NCBI GenBank assembly: GCA_003566395.1
Contig: PXDL01000339.1
Coordinates: forward strand, 1-7,961
DNA length: 7,961 nt
Source: Balneolia bacterium
GTDB lineage: Bacteria; Bacteroidota; Rhodothermia; Balneolales; Cyclonatronaceae
Direction of reading: 5' to 3'
The translations under genes were made by a program, and so were the position numbers. Within the stretch, counting starts at the first letter, position 1, and the number at the start of each line of letters is the position of its first letter. Positions 6,885 through 7,961 of this stretch are shown here, one piece after another. The notes beneath the pieces were generated by a model. It worked only from the letters and a program-made list of their open reading frames with translations, was not told the origin of the DNA and made no database searches.

Positions 6885-7818
6885 CGGGTTCCATCACTCC
6901 GTTAGCAGTAAACTGGCGTTTGCGCTTTTTCTCGAGCGCTTTTTCCACAGCAAATTCGGTCATGTGCTTCACAATCCAGTTGAAGTTTTCCACCCCGACC
7001 GAGTAGTAATCGGCATCAGGTGCGGGGTTCATGAAATCGATAGCGTAGGGAATTCCGTCGCGCACGGCAAATTCCACGGTATTCATGTCGTAACCGAGAG
7101 CCTTGCAAAGGGCGAGCACATCTTTTTCCATTTTTTTGAAGAGCTTGTCCGGCACCTTGTCGTGGGAAACATCATAATAACGACGGTGCGGTTCTGCGTC
7201 CGGATTGTAGCGCATAATCTGGGTGAACTTGCGCCCGATACCGTAACAACGGAAATAATCCTCAAACTGAATGCCTTCCTGCAGCATCATACAATCGGTG
7301 CCCGACTCATTATAGGCTTTGAAGAACTCGTTCGGATTGTCACACTTCGTAACGGCACGCCATCCGCCGCCGTCGAAGGGTTTCAGGAAGCAGGGAAATC
7401 CGACATACTCAAAAACATCATCCCAGTTAACCGGGAATTTGAGGTTGCGGAATGAATTGGATTCGGTATTCGGCGGATGCTGATTATGCGGAAGGATGAC
7501 GGTCTTGGGTACAGCCACCTTCGCCTGCTGGGCAATGATGTTGTCTATGAATTTGTCGTCGGCGCTCCACCAGAACGGATTGTTGATGATGTAGGTGCCT
7601 TTCAGCGCGGCCCATTTGAGATAGGACCGGTAGAAAGGGACTTCATGGGAGATGCGGTCGATGATAACATCGTATCCGGGATCGGCATCCATATTTACGG
7701 CTTCAAGCTCCACAAATTCGGCTTTGATGTCTTTTTCGCCGTATTCCTTATTTATATTGTGTACGAGGGCATCGGGAAATGTGGTTTCCATCCCTCTGAG
7801 AATTCCAATTTTTTTCAT
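6868..7818 (-). CDS. RimK-like ATP-grasp carboxylate-amine ligase
   Basis: This 316-residue ATP-grasp enzyme begins MKKIGILRGMETTFP, typical of the pre-ATP-grasp Rossmann-like domain. Lys146 with the glycine loop (FLKPFDGGGW, 144-153) would bind nucleotide, and Glu181 (MLQEGI) is at the usual adenine-contacting position. The metal-binding end of the site is VEF (Glu249), then Asp261 and Asn264 in AIDFMNPAP. The order is the ordinary, non-permuted one, unlike the next gene. The family joins a carboxylate to an amine through an acyl-phosphate, for example adding amino acids to peptides or cofactors. The frame stays open to an ATG at 7896, but that would add 26 non-family residues overlapping the preceding gene, so the ATG at 7818 is chosen; no clear ribosome binding site precedes it. 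It lies 58 nt after an esterase-like gene and overlaps the circularly permuted ligase by 17 nt. Confidence 0.88.
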   Translation of the reverse strand: MKKIGILRGMETTFPDALVHNINKEYGEKDIKAEFVELEAVNMDADPGYDVIIDRISHEVPFYRSYLKWAALKGTYIINNPFWWSADDKFIDNIIAQQAKVAVPKTVILPHNQHPPNTESNSFRNLKFPVNWDDVFEYVGFPCFLKPFDGGGWRAVTKCDNPNEFFKAYNESGTDCMMLQEGIQFEDYFRCYGIGRKFTQIMRYNPDAEPHRRYYDVSHDKVPDKLFKKMEKDVLALCKALGYDMNTVEFAVRDGIPYAIDFMNPAPDADYYSVGVENFNWIVKHMTEFAVEKALEKKRKRQFTANGVMEPDVKSK

Positions 7819-7876
7819 AGCTGAATGTAGGTGCGTTAGTGAATATTCTTGTGAACGGTGTTCGTCTTCGGCCGCC

Positions 7877-7961
7877 TTAAAACAGGTGTTTGGCAATCAT
7901 GCCGCGCCAGGCGGGCCAATCGTGGATTACGGCGGGGCCCCAAACGTCAAGTTCGTACCAG
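7877..7961 (-). CDS. C-terminal end of a second esterase-like protein (partial)
   Basis: The last 27 codons of a minus-strand gene enter from the right edge and stop at TAA (7877-7879). They read WYELDVWGPAVIHDWPAWRG, then MIAKHLF. The His-Asp-Trp-x-x-Trp pattern followed by a short hydrophobic helix is the usual C-terminus of Fes/esterase-D-like alpha/beta hydrolases, with the His (13th visible residue) as the likely catalytic base. The complete esterase at 3563-4504 ends in the same way (HDWHW, then a helix). This gene lies 58 nt upstream of the RimK-like ligase and probably belongs to the same operon. The nucleophile and most of the fold lie outside the window, so the call rests on this motif and on context. 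Confidence 0.6.
   Translation of the reverse strand, partial: WYELDVWGPAVIHDWPAWRGMIAKHLF

Noticed and set aside
6964..7455. 163-codon open frame on the plus strand
   Set aside because: Antisense to the RimK-like ligase, with no domain features.
7477..7824. 115-codon open frame on the plus strand
   Set aside because: Antisense to the N-terminal part of the RimK-like ligase, with no supporting motif.
7819..7896. Longer start for the RimK-like ligase at 7896
   Set aside because: The extra 26 residues do not resemble the family N-terminus and would overlap the end of the preceding esterase-like gene. MKKIGIL at 7818 is the natural start.

Overview
The window is bacterial, with moderate GC in the genes and an AT-rich leader at the left end. 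Most genes have no strong Shine-Dalgarno sequence. Together with the gene content, this weakly suggests a Bacteroidota/Balneolota/Rhodothermota-type organism. No marker gene settles this, and a proteobacterium cannot be excluded.

Left part, plus strand. After about 340 bases of mostly non-coding DNA rich in inverted repeats comes a two-gene unit. The first gene is a stand-alone CheY-like receiver with all its phosphorylation residues. It overlaps by 11 nt a 696-residue protein of unusual build: two membrane segments, a linker, a PAS-like domain, a region that aligns with a histidine-kinase core (HisKA plus HATPase) but has lost its key residues, and then a complete DnaQ-type DEDDh 3'-5' exonuclease. 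This looks like a membrane-bound sensor in which a dead kinase is joined to an apparently active nuclease.

Right part, minus strand (read from the right edge leftwards). It holds the last 27 codons of an esterase-like protein, a RimK-like ATP-grasp ligase, a circularly permuted ATP-grasp protein overlapping it by 17 nt, a 153-nt gap with two hairpins, a class I glutamine-amidotransferase-like protein, and a Fes/esterase-D-like alpha/beta hydrolase starting 4 nt after it. A DsbA/FrnE-like thioredoxin-fold protein follows after 89 nt; its link to the others is uncertain.

The ligase block looks like a small biosynthetic or peptide-tailoring operon. Two different ATP-grasp enzymes would form amide or peptide-type bonds, the GATase-like protein would supply ammonia or hydrolyse a gamma-glutamyl bond, and two esterases bracketing the ligases would cleave or release an ester or peptide product. 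The substrate cannot be read from the sequence. The two halves converge at about 2805-2831 and show no obvious functional link.
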